Shown: positions 1-7,715, counted from the first letter of the stretch. The stretch is 64,000 nt of DNA from Ruminiclostridium papyrosolvens DSM 2782 (GCF_029318685.1 NZ_CP119677.1:3029001-3093000), one strand, 5' to 3'. Notes: generated by a model not told the origin, from the sequence alone. A program made the numbers and translations.

Positions 1-538
1 CTCCCTTCAAATGTCCGCCTTTTATAAGGACACTTCCTGCACCCATGCGGTATATGCTGACAGCTGCCTTTTTCATATCCTCTGAGGTAGTTATCTCCAT
101 TCCTGTTATTGCCTCCGCCTCAGGTATGTTAGGAGTAAGCATACCCGCCAGTGGTATCAATCTTTTTATAAAAAACTCCAAAGCATCTTCTTTCATCAGG
201 GCATGCCCGCCTTTTGCAATCATTACAGGGTCGATAACTACGTTTTCAGGCTTATAATTATCCAATTTTTCAGCAACAGCTTCCATACACTCTCTGCCTG
301 ACAGCATACCTACTTTTACAGCATCGGGTGTTATGTCTTCAAAAACTGCATCCATCTGTTTTTTAATCATATCAGGTGTTATGTCCTGAATATCAATAAC
401 CCGGCACGTATTCTCTGCTACCACCGACACAATAACACTCATTCCATAAACACCATGAGCAGCAAAGGTCTTTAAGTCTGCCTGAACTCCTGCTCCTCCG
501 CTGCAATCAGAACCTGCAACTGTTAGTACTTTTTTCAT
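1..538 (-). CDS. thiD: Hydroxymethylpyrimidine (phospho)kinase ThiD, 3' end cut off by window
   Basis: ThiD phosphorylates 4-amino-5-hydroxymethyl-2-methylpyrimidine to its pyrophosphate for thiamine synthesis in the cytoplasm. About 179 residues are visible, from the start MKKVLTVAGSDCSGGAG, the ribokinase-fold N-terminal motif of this family, to VLIKGGHLKG near the window edge, the family's anion-hole region; roughly the last third (family length about 265) is missing. PxxVKxGML-type and VxDPVMIxKGG motifs are present. The ATG at 538 follows an AAGGAGGTG ribosome binding site at 548-556. Two TPP riboswitches upstream (665-742, 839-914) independently support a thiamine role. A PdxK-type kinase of the same fold is the alternative, but the riboswitches make ThiD much more likely. 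Confidence 0.95.
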   Translation of the reverse strand, partial: MKKVLTVAGSDCSGGAGVQADLKTFAAHGVYGMSVIVSVVAENTCRVIDIQDITPDMIKKQMDAVFEDITPDAVKVGMLSGRECMEAVAEKLDNYKPENVVIDPVMIAKGGHALMKEDALEFFIKRLIPLAGMLTPNIPEAEAITGMEITTSEDMKKAAVSIYRMGAGSVLIKGGHLKG

Positions 539-603
539 TAATTGCTACACCTCCTTAATCTGAAAGGGGTATTTGTACCACTTGACCTTTGGAATGGTAA
601 AAA

Positions 604-640
604 CATACAAAAAGATGCCCTCAAACAGGAAAGCACCTTT
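604..640 (-). terminator. Rho-independent terminator of the thiD-proximal TPP riboswitch
   Basis: On the minus strand AAAGGTGC pairs with GCATCTTT (8 bp, one G-U) around a 14-nt loop, followed by TTGTATGTTTTT. It lies between the proximal aptamer and the thiD ribosome binding site, where the expression platform of a transcriptional OFF switch is expected. Confidence 0.6.
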
Positions 641-664
641 AACCTATACAATAATTAATCGTAT

Positions 665-742
665 TTGCTTCCCTACACCGGTATTAACCGACAGGTTCCA
701 AGGGTCAGGTTTTACCTTCTCAACCAAAAATTGGTCCCCCCA
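665..742 (-). promoter_or_regulatory. TPP riboswitch aptamer, proximal copy
   Basis: The minus strand contains the THI-box consensus blocks in order: a G-rich P1 strand, TTGAGAAGG, CCTGACCCTTGGAACCTG, and the closing GTGTAGGGAAGCAA. ACCCTTGGAACCTG and the AGGGAAGCA end are diagnostic of thiamine pyrophosphate aptamers. This copy is nearest thiD, with a terminator at 604-640 and thiD starting at 538. Confidence 0.95.
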
Positions 743-769
743 CAAGTCACTGCTATAAACTTTTCCAAT

Positions 770-799
770 AAAAAAACGCTCACCTTTGTAAGGTAAGCG
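770..799 (-). terminator. Rho-independent terminator of the distal TPP riboswitch
   Basis: On the minus strand CGCTTACCTT pairs with AAGGTGAGCG (10 bp, one G-U) around a 3-nt loop, followed by an unbroken run of seven T. It separates the two aptamers, so each aptamer has its own expression platform. Confidence 0.85.
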
Positions 800-838
800 G
801 CATTTATCAAAATCTCTTCTAAAATTTCTGATAATATT

Positions 839-914
839 TTGCTTCCCTACACCGGTGTTAACCGACAGGTTCCAAGGGTCAGGTTTTACCTTCTCAACCA
901 AAATGGTTCCCCCG
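839..914 (-). promoter_or_regulatory. TPP riboswitch aptamer, distal copy
   Basis: Near-identical to the aptamer at 665-742: GGTTGAGAAGG, CCTGACCCTTGGAACCTG and GTGTAGGGAAGCAA occur in the same order, enclosed by a GGGGGAACC / closing strand. It is the first element transcribed from the promoter at 931-959. The long ORF that can be read across 644-979 is only these two aptamers translated and is not a gene. Confidence 0.95.
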
Positions 915-930
915 CAACTGTTACTATTAA

Positions 931-959
931 ATTTTATCATAATATAATAAATGGGTAAA
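931..959 (-). promoter_or_regulatory. Promoter for the TPP-riboswitch/thiD transcript
   Basis: Minus-strand -35 TTTACC (954-959), 17-bp spacer, -10 TAAAAT (931-936). The predicted start is a few bases before the distal aptamer. It overlaps the end of the upstream gene. Confidence 0.55.
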
Positions 960-962
960 GAT

Positions 963-1940
963 TTAATTTTCCGTTTCAAATTGTAAGAAGTCCCCTGCCA
1001 GTTCCAATCCCGTATTATTACCCTTATCTGAAAAAATAATATTACCCTTTTTATCTTGCAAAATAACGTCTACCTGAGATGTTATACTTTCGGTTATATC
1101 TATATCCATCATACCGTTTTTCGGAGCCTTTAAAACTCCTCCCCTTGCTACTGAAGCTTTTATTGAAAGTATATTCTTTGAATCTTCCACAACAATTTCA
1201 AGAATGTTATTTACATAAGATAGCTTCTTAATTTTAGCTCCGGTATAAGTGGCAAACCTAAAAAAATCATCTCCAAACTTTAAAAATGAAATCAAACCGT
1301 CAAAACTTGAGGTCAACCATGGTATGGATGCAATAGAAAACATAAGACAAGTATTTTCCGATTTAAAATGATTGCATTGAAGCCAAATCCAAGACTTTGG
1401 AAAAGAAGTTCCCCAGTCCTTTTCAAGATACCCGTAACCTCCGGTAAAATCCGTATCCTTGCCATTGATACATAAAAATCCTTCAATCTCGCAATGTATG
1501 TTTACAATTCCGTGATAACATTCCATAAAGGGTATAAAAGAAAAAGGCCCCATAATACCCGGATTAAATATAGTTTTGGGAAACGGAACCACCTCTGTAT
1601 AACCTATTTTACCTCTTAAATTGAAGCCCTCATCCTTTATATTAATAGAGAAACCATTTCTGTCGAAGTGATTGTCTTTTATGGAAATATGAAAGTCTTT
1701 TACAGAATATGAAAAGTCACTGATTGAAAACCTTTTGTAAAGTGTTTTCCCTGAAACCCCATCAATTATCTGTATAAAAGCATGCTTGTCGCTTTTGGTT
1801 TTTGACACACCGGGAATAACCGCATAAATATTTTTAGCATTTTTATCAATTATTTTAAAATACCAGCCCTCAAAATAGCCTCTACGTCTATATCTTCCCT
1901 GATATATTTCGGGGTTAAAAATTCTGTTGATTAAATACAT
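963..1940 (-). CDS. Tocopherol cyclase family protein
   Basis: About 325 residues with the two motif groups of the tocopherol cyclase family (Pfam Tocopherol_cycl): YFEGWYFKI near the N-terminus and GYGYLEKDWGTSFPKSWIW in the middle. Plant members close the chromanol ring of vitamin E; bacterial members in heterotrophs such as this have no established substrate, so no reaction is claimed. No signal peptide or membrane segment is seen, and the composition is that of a soluble beta-rich protein. The ORF opens 14 codons earlier, but ATG at 1940 is preferred because a GGAGTG site precedes it at suitable distance. That site lies inside the hairpin at 1946-1977. The gene ends just before the thiD riboswitch promoter. 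Confidence 0.8.
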   Translation of the reverse strand: MYLINRIFNPEIYQGRYRRRGYFEGWYFKIIDKNAKNIYAVIPGVSKTKSDKHAFIQIIDGVSGKTLYKRFSISDFSYSVKDFHISIKDNHFDRNGFSINIKDEGFNLRGKIGYTEVVPFPKTIFNPGIMGPFSFIPFMECYHGIVNIHCEIEGFLCINGKDTDFTGGYGYLEKDWGTSFPKSWIWLQCNHFKSENTCLMFSIASIPWLTSSFDGLISFLKFGDDFFRFATYTGAKIKKLSYVNNILEIVVEDSKNILSIKASVARGGVLKAPKNGMMDIDITESITSQVDVILQDKKGNIIFSDKGNNTGLELAGDFLQFETEN

Positions 1941-1945
1941 AAAGA

Positions 1946-1977
1946 AACACTCCGTTAGTTGTATATAACGAAGTGTT
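1946..1977 (-). terminator. Hairpin between hydrolase and tocopherol-cyclase-like gene, terminator-like
   Basis: AACACTTCGTTA pairs with TAACGGAGTGTT (12 bp, one G-U, 8-nt loop) on the minus strand, followed by TCTTT. It sits 28 bases after the hydrolase stop at 2005 and contains the GGAGTG site used to start the next gene, so it could both end the upstream transcript and hide the ribosome binding site in read-through RNA. On the plus strand it is followed by CCCATTTTTTG. Confidence 0.5.
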
Positions 1978-2004
1978 CCCATTTTTTGAATTCTTAAGCT
2001 AGTA

Positions 2005-2841
2005 TTATTTCTTTATAAAGGCTGCAATGTCATTTATAATGTATTGTGGAACATTTCCTTTAACATAATATTCAGCAGGAGTGGATTGTCCTTCTCCCTC
2101 CATATACATATGATTCAGTTTGGGATAAAGCTTGAATTCTGCATTTGATTTACCTTCAAAAGCTTTTTTCCATCCTTCATAGTCCGTTTTCGTACTGACT
2201 TGATAATCTCTTTCACCTTGCAGTACAAGTACCGGTTTTTCAATTTGTCCGGCCATTCCAATAACATCATAGTTTTTCATATCATAGAAGTAATATGGAG
2301 TTCCGAGGCTATAGCCCTTAGGGGGATTTTCCGGATTAAAGCTCTTGTCCTGTATGAGAGCAGCCTGTGCCTTTGCAGCCTCGGCCTGCTCCTCAGTTGC
2401 CATACCAAGTCCTGCAAGATATTTATATTGCTCCGGCAGAAGCTCATATAAAGGTCTGGAACATCCGCTCATTATTATTCCGGCCTTGAATGTACCTGTT
2501 TTATCTGTGCCAAGTATCCTGGGCAAATCATATCCGCCCTCACTATGACCCAATACGGTAATATTTGAAGCATCTATACCATCTATTGTTTTGAGATAAT
2601 TTGCTGCAGCAAAAGCGTCCTCTTCAAATTCTTCAGTCATGGTCAGTTTCGGTAATGACTGTATTCTAACTCCATATTCCAAAGTTCTTTTCTCGTATCT
2701 CAAAACTGCTACTCCCTGACTTGCAAGACCCACTGCCAAATCTCGGAAAGGCTTTAAGGGGCCCAAGGTTTCATCCCTGTCATTAGGGCCTGAACCGTGT
2801 ACCAATATAATTGCCGGAAACGGGCCTTTCCCCTTTGGCAT
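2005..2841 (-). CDS. Alpha/beta hydrolase (3' fragment of the split gene)
   Basis: 278 residues from the first in-frame ATG: oxyanion HGSG followed by DRDET, nucleophile motif GHSEGG, and a C-terminal acid/His region with VLQGERDYQV and LNHMYMEG. This is a complete dienelactone-hydrolase/esterase-like catalytic domain. No ribosome binding site precedes the ATG at 2841, which supports it being the interior of the larger gene rather than a separate start. The substrate is unknown. Confidence 0.75.
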   Translation of the reverse strand: MPKGKGPFPAIILVHGSGPNDRDETLGPLKPFRDLAVGLASQGVAVLRYEKRTLEYGVRIQSLPKLTMTEEFEEDAFAAANYLKTIDGIDASNITVLGHSEGGYDLPRILGTDKTGTFKAGIIMSGCSRPLYELLPEQYKYLAGLGMATEEQAEAAKAQAALIQDKSFNPENPPKGYSLGTPYYFYDMKNYDVIGMAGQIEKPVLVLQGERDYQVSTKTDYEGWKKAFEGKSNAEFKLYPKLNHMYMEGEGQSTPAEYYVKGNVPQYIINDIAAFIKK

Positions 2842-2843
2842 TG

Positions 2844-3593
2844 TCAGAGTACCGGGAAGCTTCCATTCTCCTTCTCCGATTGCAACCTCTTTTTCAGTAT
2901 ATTTGCAGAATTATCATATGAAGGTTTTGAGTATGTAAATTGTGATGAATCAGCTGCCTGATTAAATTCATCTATTTTTCCGTTATAGTCAAATCTCATA
3001 ATAAAATTGTATTTGGCCGTCTGAATTGTAAATGGTATAAAAACATTCTGGTGTACGGTATTTTTAGCTAAAGTCATTGTTTTAACATCAGGCTCAATAA
3101 CTGAAAACGCAGGAGCCAATGCAGAATTTATAAATTCCGTAGTCGCATATTTTGAAAAACTTTTGCTGAGTAAAAATGAAGCATCTGCGGTTTTTCCGGC
3201 TTTAACCATACCTATGAACTTCATGGAAATAAGTTTAATATAGTCATCGCATGTAAGCTTTAGTCCAAGCTGGGAATTTAAAACACTTAATGGTAAAATT
3301 GTTCTTCCCTCTTCAACCTTAACTTTTTCTTTTAAAACCTTCGCCTTTCCGTTTAATATAATATCACAACGGTTGACAAAAAGTTTTAATTCATTACTTC
3401 CCAGCTTAACTGTAGTAATTTGTTTTTTACCGTCCCAGGAAACTTGTCCTCCCATTGCTTCACAAGCAAGCTTGACAGGGACATATATATCCCCTGACAC
3501 TGACTGTTTGTTTTCTGAAGCGGCATAAGCTGCTGTTCCGCCCAGAATGAGAATTATCAGCATTAAGCTGATTAATCTTGTAACTTTTTTCAT
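2844..3593 (-). CDS. Copper amine oxidase N-terminal-like and DUF3887-like domains (5' fragment of the split gene)
   Basis: 249 residues. A signal peptide (MKKVTRLISLMLIILILGG, cleavage near AYAA) is followed by a copper-amine-oxidase-N-like domain at about 35-115 (VPVKLACEAMGGQVSWDG, GRTILPLSVLNSQLGL), which in Firmicutes is a non-catalytic cell-surface module. A DUF3887-like region at about 118-215 includes AKYNFIMRFDYNGKIDEF. The last 18 residues or so are out of frame relative to the hydrolase that follows. Confidence 0.75.
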   Translation of the reverse strand: MKKVTRLISLMLIILILGGTAAYAASENKQSVSGDIYVPVKLACEAMGGQVSWDGKKQITTVKLGSNELKLFVNRCDIILNGKAKVLKEKVKVEEGRTILPLSVLNSQLGLKLTCDDYIKLISMKFIGMVKAGKTADASFLLSKSFSKYATTEFINSALAPAFSVIEPDVKTMTLAKNTVHQNVFIPFTIQTAKYNFIMRFDYNGKIDEFNQAADSSQFTYSKPSYDNSANILKKRLQSEKENGSFPVL

Positions 3594-3676
3594 TATTTTC
3601 CCTCCATTTATTGTAAATTCAAGCTTAATTATACTCTGACCTATAATATAAACTATATTAATTTAAATAAATTTAA

Positions 3677-3720
3677 AGGCACAGTAGGTAAATAATTTTG
3701 TTTATTTTTCCACTATGCCT
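3677..3720 (-). terminator. Possible terminator after the Fur-family gene
   Basis: AGGCATAGT pairs with ACTGTGCCT (9 bp, one G-U) around a 26-nt A/T-rich loop, then TTTAAATTTATTT. It lies 23 bases after the stop codon at 3743. The long loop and weak T run make this tentative. Confidence 0.4.
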
Positions 3721-3742
3721 TCTATAAATATAGTTATATAAT

Positions 3743-4183
3743 TTATTCCCTGCACTTTTTACATAATCCATAGAACTGTACTCTGTGGTCTTTTACCAGA
3801 AAACCGTTCTTTCTGAGAATTTCTTCCTCCAGATTATCCAGTAAGTCCTCCTCAACTTCCGAAACACCACCGCAGGAACTGCAAATAAGATGATGATGTC
3901 TGTGATCCTCATTGGGTTTGACCAACTCATATCTGCTAAAACCGTCATCAAAATCAAGTTTATGAACAAGATTAAGCTTATCCAGCAAAACCATAGTTCT
4001 GTACACTGTTGCAAGTCCAATTTCAGGATGCTTGGCTTTAACCATATTGAACAGCTCCTCAGTACTTACATGTTGTCCGGAACACTGAACCAATGTATCA
4101 AGGATTGCCGCTCTTTGCCCTGTAAATTTATATCCGCATTCCTTTAATTTTTCTTTTAAAAAGCTGCTATCGCCAGTATTCAA
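3743..4183 (-). CDS. Fur family metal-dependent transcriptional regulator
   Basis: About 146 residues: winged helix (YKFTGQRAAILDTL, GLATVYRTMVLLDKL) followed by the metal/dimerisation domain with HRHHHLICSSCG and a C-terminal CKKC, giving the two CxxC pairs of the structural zinc site. It represses metal uptake or stress genes. Sequence alone does not separate Fur, Zur and PerR here. The longest ORF begins 6 codons upstream, but those codons contain the AAGGAGGAC ribosome binding site, so the TTG at 4183 is the likely start. It follows the 61-residue Cys protein after a 116-bp gap and may have its own promoter. Confidence 0.9.
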   Translation of the reverse strand: MNTGDSSFLKEKLKECGYKFTGQRAAILDTLVQCSGQHVSTEELFNMVKAKHPEIGLATVYRTMVLLDKLNLVHKLDFDDGFSRYELVKPNEDHRHHHLICSSCGGVSEVEEDLLDNLEEEILRKNGFLVKDHRVQFYGLCKKCRE

Positions 4184-4317
4184 AAGATAGTCCTCCTTCA
4201 ACTATTTCGCAGGTTTTCCACAATGAACATCCTTTACAATTTTCACATTCCCGCTTTTCTATAAATATTTTACCACATCTTGGGCGCTTTGTATTTTCTT
4301 TTTTCCCTTAATTATAT

Positions 4318-4503
4318 TCAAGGTTTATTTTGTTTGTCCTTTACATCATAACCCTGACAATTCTTCCCCGATGACTGGCGAACGGAAACAGAAGGCATCT
4401 GTCTGCCTTTAAAGCCAAAAAGCCTACATCCGTAAGGCATTCTGGCTTCATAAGTTATAAAGTAATGCTTGCATTTCAGGCAATTGACTTTTTCCTGTTC
4501 CAT
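4318..4503 (-). CDS. Small cysteine-rich conserved protein
   Basis: 61 residues with four cysteines arranged CLKC...YGCRLFGFKG...NCQGY, which could hold a zinc or an iron-sulfur cluster. Small proteins of this pattern recur in clostridia, sometimes misannotated as uracil-DNA glycosylase; I do not know their function. ATG at 4503 follows GGAGGTTTT. It sits 12 bases after the DUF1667 gene and is probably its last operon partner. Confidence 0.7.
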   Translation of the reverse strand: MEQEKVNCLKCKHYFITYEARMPYGCRLFGFKGRQMPSVSVRQSSGKNCQGYDVKDKQNKP

Positions 4504-4515
4504 AAAACCTCCAGT

Positions 4516-4896
4516 TTACATTTTTTCTAATCTAGCAACCTCCTTGGTGGATATGAGCTGTGCTCCCGTTTCCAAAAGGTCATTCATAATTATCTGATGA
4601 AATTTTACCGGGGCTTCAAGTCGGATTTTTCTTATTTCCTCCAAAGCCGCGGCTATCTTTTCTTTAGGAACAGGTTTGTCAGTTCTGACACTTACCAAAG
4701 GCAACGCACCGTTAATTACACCTACAGTTGATGTAATGCTTCTTTTTGGGCATTGGATTTCGTTTACAGCGTATTCCTCACCTTTTTTGCATGAAGCATT
4801 TTCTACTTGTGTTACTTTGTTATTTTCATCATAGGAAACATTCATTCTGCAACCATTTGGACAAACTATGCAAACTATTTCACGGCTTTTATTCAT
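4516..4896 (-). CDS. DUF1667 domain protein
   Basis: 126 residues with CIVCPNGCRM at the N-terminus plus further cysteines in ASCKKGEEY and EIQCPKR, a pattern fitting a metal or Fe-S site. DUF1667 genes are regularly found with GlpA- and GlpB-like FAD oxidoreductases, and here the gene overlaps the GlpB-like gene by 8 bp. By context it is likely a third subunit or electron-transfer partner of that enzyme. Its start follows GGAGGTATACATAG. Confidence 0.85.
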   Translation of the reverse strand: MNKSREIVCIVCPNGCRMNVSYDENNKVTQVENASCKKGEEYAVNEIQCPKRSITSTVGVINGALPLVSVRTDKPVPKEKIAAALEEIRKIRLEAPVKFHQIIMNDLLETGAQLISTKEVARLEKM

Positions 4897-6127
4897 CTAT
4901 GTATACCTCCAGACCTCTTATATCCTTGAGTTCATGGGATTTTAGCTCAATTCTTACCATTTCGGCAGGATTCAAAGCCATAAAGAATTTTTTCTTTAAT
5001 TGTTTTTCCCCGTCTTTAAAAACTATTGTTTTTCTTTTTGAAGGAATAGTAACCCTCATTGAGAAAGTAATATCCTTATCTGCCGAAATTGTCTGTGGGA
5101 GAACATATCTGATACCCTTGCCGGCTTTAACCGTAATCTCTGCCTCTCCGGTCTTAATGCTCTTTATATAGGAAACTGCACTTTTAGCCGCAAGTTCGCC
5201 TTCAGCAGAAACATAGTCAACCAAATCATGTACCTGTAAAACATTGCCGCATGCAAATATTCCGGGTATACTGGTTTGAAGGTTTTCGTCCACGGACGCA
5301 CCTCCTGTAACATTATCCAGAATAATTCCTGCATTTAGTGCAACCTCATTTTCGGGTATCAATCCAACTGATAAAATTAATGTATCACAGTCAAATTTTA
5401 TAGATGTCCCACGTACAGGGTCTTCCTTTTCATTTACTTTTGCTACAGTTACGCTTTTAACCCGCTCATGGCCCTCTATATTTGTTACAGTATGACTTAA
5501 CAAAAGCGGTATGCCAAAATCTTCAAGGCACTGGGTTATATTTCTTTGCAGACCGCTGGAATAAGGAAGTTTTTCTACAACGGCCAAAACCTCAGCACCT
5601 TCTAGGGTTAACCTTCTTGCCATTATAAGTCCTATATCCCCTGAGCCAAGTATCACTATTTTTTTTCCTACCATTATATTTCTGATATTAACCAGATTTT
5701 GAGCTACCCCTGCTGTAAAAACACCTGCCGGACGGGTTCCCGGTATGCATATTGCACCCCTTGTCCTCTCCCTGCACCCCATTGCAAGTATTATAGCCCC
5801 TGCCTTGTAGGTTCTTATTCCCTCAGGGCTTATGGTTGTAACTTCTCTGTTGCTGCTGATATCCTGAACCATGGTGTTTGTGGCTATTTCTATTTGAAGT
5901 CTTTCAGCCTCGTCTATATATTTTCTGGCATACTCAGGGCCGGTCAGGGCTTCATTGAACTTTACAATTCCAAATCCATCATGAATACATTGGTTTAATA
6001 TACCTCCGGCAACAGGCTCTCTTTCAACCACAAGAATATCTTCTATCCCATTCTCTTTAGCCTCTATAGCCGCAGCCAGTCCTGCCGGGCCTGCACCAAC
6101 TATAACTAAATCTTTATTTATTATCAT
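4889..6127 (-). CDS. NAD(P)/FAD-dependent oxidoreductase, GlpB/NoxE-like
   Basis: About 412 residues: N-terminal FAD dinucleotide fold VIVGAGPAGLAAAIEA, a second nucleotide fold IVILGSGDIGLIMARRL, and a C-terminal FAD motif GIFACGNVLQVHDLVD. It lacks a CxxxxC redox disulfide of the thioredoxin-reductase kind. With the GlpA-like gene upstream and DUF1667 downstream it forms a three-gene set attributed to anaerobic glycerol-3-phosphate oxidation in Firmicutes, so the substrate is an inference from context. The ATG at 6127 is preferred over a GTG three codons upstream because AGGTGAGG precedes it. Only 19 bp separate it from the upstream gene. Confidence 0.85.
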   Translation of the reverse strand: MIINKDLVIVGAGPAGLAAAIEAKENGIEDILVVEREPVAGGILNQCIHDGFGIVKFNEALTGPEYARKYIDEAERLQIEIATNTMVQDISSNREVTTISPEGIRTYKAGAIILAMGCRERTRGAICIPGTRPAGVFTAGVAQNLVNIRNIMVGKKIVILGSGDIGLIMARRLTLEGAEVLAVVEKLPYSSGLQRNITQCLEDFGIPLLLSHTVTNIEGHERVKSVTVAKVNEKEDPVRGTSIKFDCDTLILSVGLIPENEVALNAGIILDNVTGGASVDENLQTSIPGIFACGNVLQVHDLVDYVSAEGELAAKSAVSYIKSIKTGEAEITVKAGKGIRYVLPQTISADKDITFSMRVTIPSKRKTIVFKDGEKQLKKKFFMALNPAEMVRIELKSHELKDIRGLEVYIDE

Positions 6128-6146
6128 ACGCCTCACCTATACTTTT

Positions 6147-7613
6147 TTACTTTACCTGTCCGGTAAACAGTTTTGAATTTTTACCCCGCAAAGTTATTTC
6201 TTCAGGATTTAACCCTTTTTCATTTTTCAATATATCTACAATTCTGGTCAGGCAGTAACCACCCTGACATCTTCCCATCATTGCTCTGGCTCTGTATTTA
6301 ATTCCTGCAAGAGTTGTAACCCCAAGTGGATTATTTACTGCGTCCAATATTTCTTTTTTTGTGATTCCCTCGCATCTGCAAACTATCTCTCCATACTCGG
6401 GACATTCTTTTATTAACGTCTCCTTTTGCTCCTCAGGTAATTCTCTGAACTGAACAATGCCTTTTCTTTCAGCCGTAAAGTCCTTTTTAGATATCAGATC
6501 TTCTTTGTTTGCAATAATATCCCTAACCATACGGCTGATTGGCGCTGATGATGTAAGTCCCGGTGATTCAATTCCTATAAGGTTTATAAGGTTTGGTACC
6601 ACCTTTGATTCCTCTATAACGAAATCCCCGAAACCTCCTGTTTTAGGCCCTACAATTTTTGACCTGATACCGGTATAGCTTCTTATAATATGTTTCATGC
6701 TCAGAGGCGGAAGAAGTTCCTTTGCCTCTTTAAAAAGCTTGTCCATTACGGTCTTTGTAGCACTGTAGTCATTTTTTGTTTTAATATACTCTGCACTCGG
6801 GCCGATAAGTATGTTTCCTTCCATTGTAGGTGTCAGGTGAACCCCAAGTCCTCCGATTCCGGGCCTTGGAACAGGGTAAACAGGCATATTCAAATACTGG
6901 CTTGTACGTTTGTCCAATATGAAGTACTCTCCACGGCAGGGATAAATCTTGTAGCCTGTTTCTCCTGCCATTGAAGCTATCCTGTCTGAATAGAGTCCTG
7001 CACTGTTAATGACGTATCTGCTATAGTAATACGTTTCTCCTGCCTTTATACGAAAGAGATTATTTCTTTTTGAAATTCCCTTTACCTCGGTTTCCAGAAA
7101 GAACTTAGCTCCGTTTTGCGCTGCATTTTCGGCAAGAGCTACCGTATACAGAAATGGGTTTGTTATTGCCGTATTTGGAGATAGCATCGCTCCAACCCCT
7201 CCCACGTGAGGTTCCAGCTTCTTAACAACGTCTTCACCTACAAATTCAAGACCTTTCACACCATTTTTTTTACCGTTTTCTATTAACTTGTCTATCCCCG
7301 CAAAATCGCTTTCATCAAAAGCAACTATTAGCTTTCCTGTTTTTTTATATGGAACATCCAGCTCTCTGCACAGACTTTCAAAGCCCTCATTTCCTTCCAC
7401 ACAAAACTTTGCCATAAGACTGCCGGGCTTATTGTTAAAGCCTGCATGTACTACAGCACTGTTTCTTCCGCTGGTTCCGGCTGCCACATCGCTTTCCTTT
7501 TCAAAAACCGCAATTTTAAGTTGATATCTGGAAAGCTCTCTTGCTATTGCGCAGCCTACTGCACCTGCACCAACTATTACAATATCAAATTGATTTTGAG
7601 TATTTATTTCCAT
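6147..7613 (-). CDS. FAD-dependent dehydrogenase with BFD-like [2Fe-2S] domain (GlpA-like, glycerol-3-phosphate dehydrogenase family)
   Basis: 488 residues. DAO-type FAD fold FDIVIVGAGAVGCAIAREL at the N-terminus, SGRNSAVVHAG typical of this family, and a C-terminal BFD-like cluster domain with VCRCEGIT and GRCQGGYCL supplying four cysteines. Members oxidise glycerol-3-phosphate or L-2-hydroxy acids and pass electrons through the Fe-S domain. ATG at 7613 follows TTGGAGG. It heads the operon with the GlpB-like and DUF1667 genes, and a likely promoter is at 7666-7693. No glpK or glpF lies nearby, so the physiological substrate is not fixed. Confidence 0.88.
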   Translation of the reverse strand: MEINTQNQFDIVIVGAGAVGCAIARELSRYQLKIAVFEKESDVAAGTSGRNSAVVHAGFNNKPGSLMAKFCVEGNEGFESLCRELDVPYKKTGKLIVAFDESDFAGIDKLIENGKKNGVKGLEFVGEDVVKKLEPHVGGVGAMLSPNTAITNPFLYTVALAENAAQNGAKFFLETEVKGISKRNNLFRIKAGETYYYSRYVINSAGLYSDRIASMAGETGYKIYPCRGEYFILDKRTSQYLNMPVYPVPRPGIGGLGVHLTPTMEGNILIGPSAEYIKTKNDYSATKTVMDKLFKEAKELLPPLSMKHIIRSYTGIRSKIVGPKTGGFGDFVIEESKVVPNLINLIGIESPGLTSSAPISRMVRDIIANKEDLISKKDFTAERKGIVQFRELPEEQKETLIKECPEYGEIVCRCEGITKKEILDAVNNPLGVTTLAGIKYRARAMMGRCQGGYCLTRIVDILKNEKGLNPEEITLRGKNSKLFTGQVK

Positions 7614-7665
7614 TTATTACCTCCAAGAGACATCAATACCTAATTTCTTACAAAAATATATTTGA

Positions 7666-7693
7666 ATTATAGCACAATTCCATTCTTAAAAAA
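7666..7693 (-). promoter_or_regulatory. Putative promoter of the GlpA-like operon
   Basis: Minus-strand TGC-TATAAT extended -10 (TATAAT at 7666-7671) with a weak TTTTTT -35 at 7688-7693 and a 16-bp spacer, about 50 bp before the start codon. Confidence 0.4.
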
Positions 7694-7715
7694 ATGCTTA
7701 GAACTTATGTGATGA

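Larger units (their letters stand above)
2005..3593 (-). pseudogene. Secreted Cu-amine-oxidase-N / DUF3887 / alpha-beta hydrolase protein split by a frameshift
   Basis: The two adjacent ORFs 2844-3593 and 2005-2841 are one gene. Reading the 3' frame upstream of its first ATG gives TEKEVAIGEGEWKLPGTLT followed directly by MPKGKGPFPAIILVHG, the normal entry into a secreted hydrolase, while the 5' frame runs on as ILKKRLQSEKENGSFPVL and stops. One missing base near 2899-2907 (in the run read GCAAATATACTG on the minus strand) restores a single protein of about 528 residues: signal peptide, copper-amine-oxidase-like N domain, DUF3887-like domain, hydrolase. It could be a real mutation or a sequencing error. 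Confidence 0.8.

Noticed and set aside
573-758. Plus-strand 61-codon ORF over the TPP riboswitch region
   Set aside because: It lies antisense to the riboswitch, has no ribosome binding site and no family resemblance.
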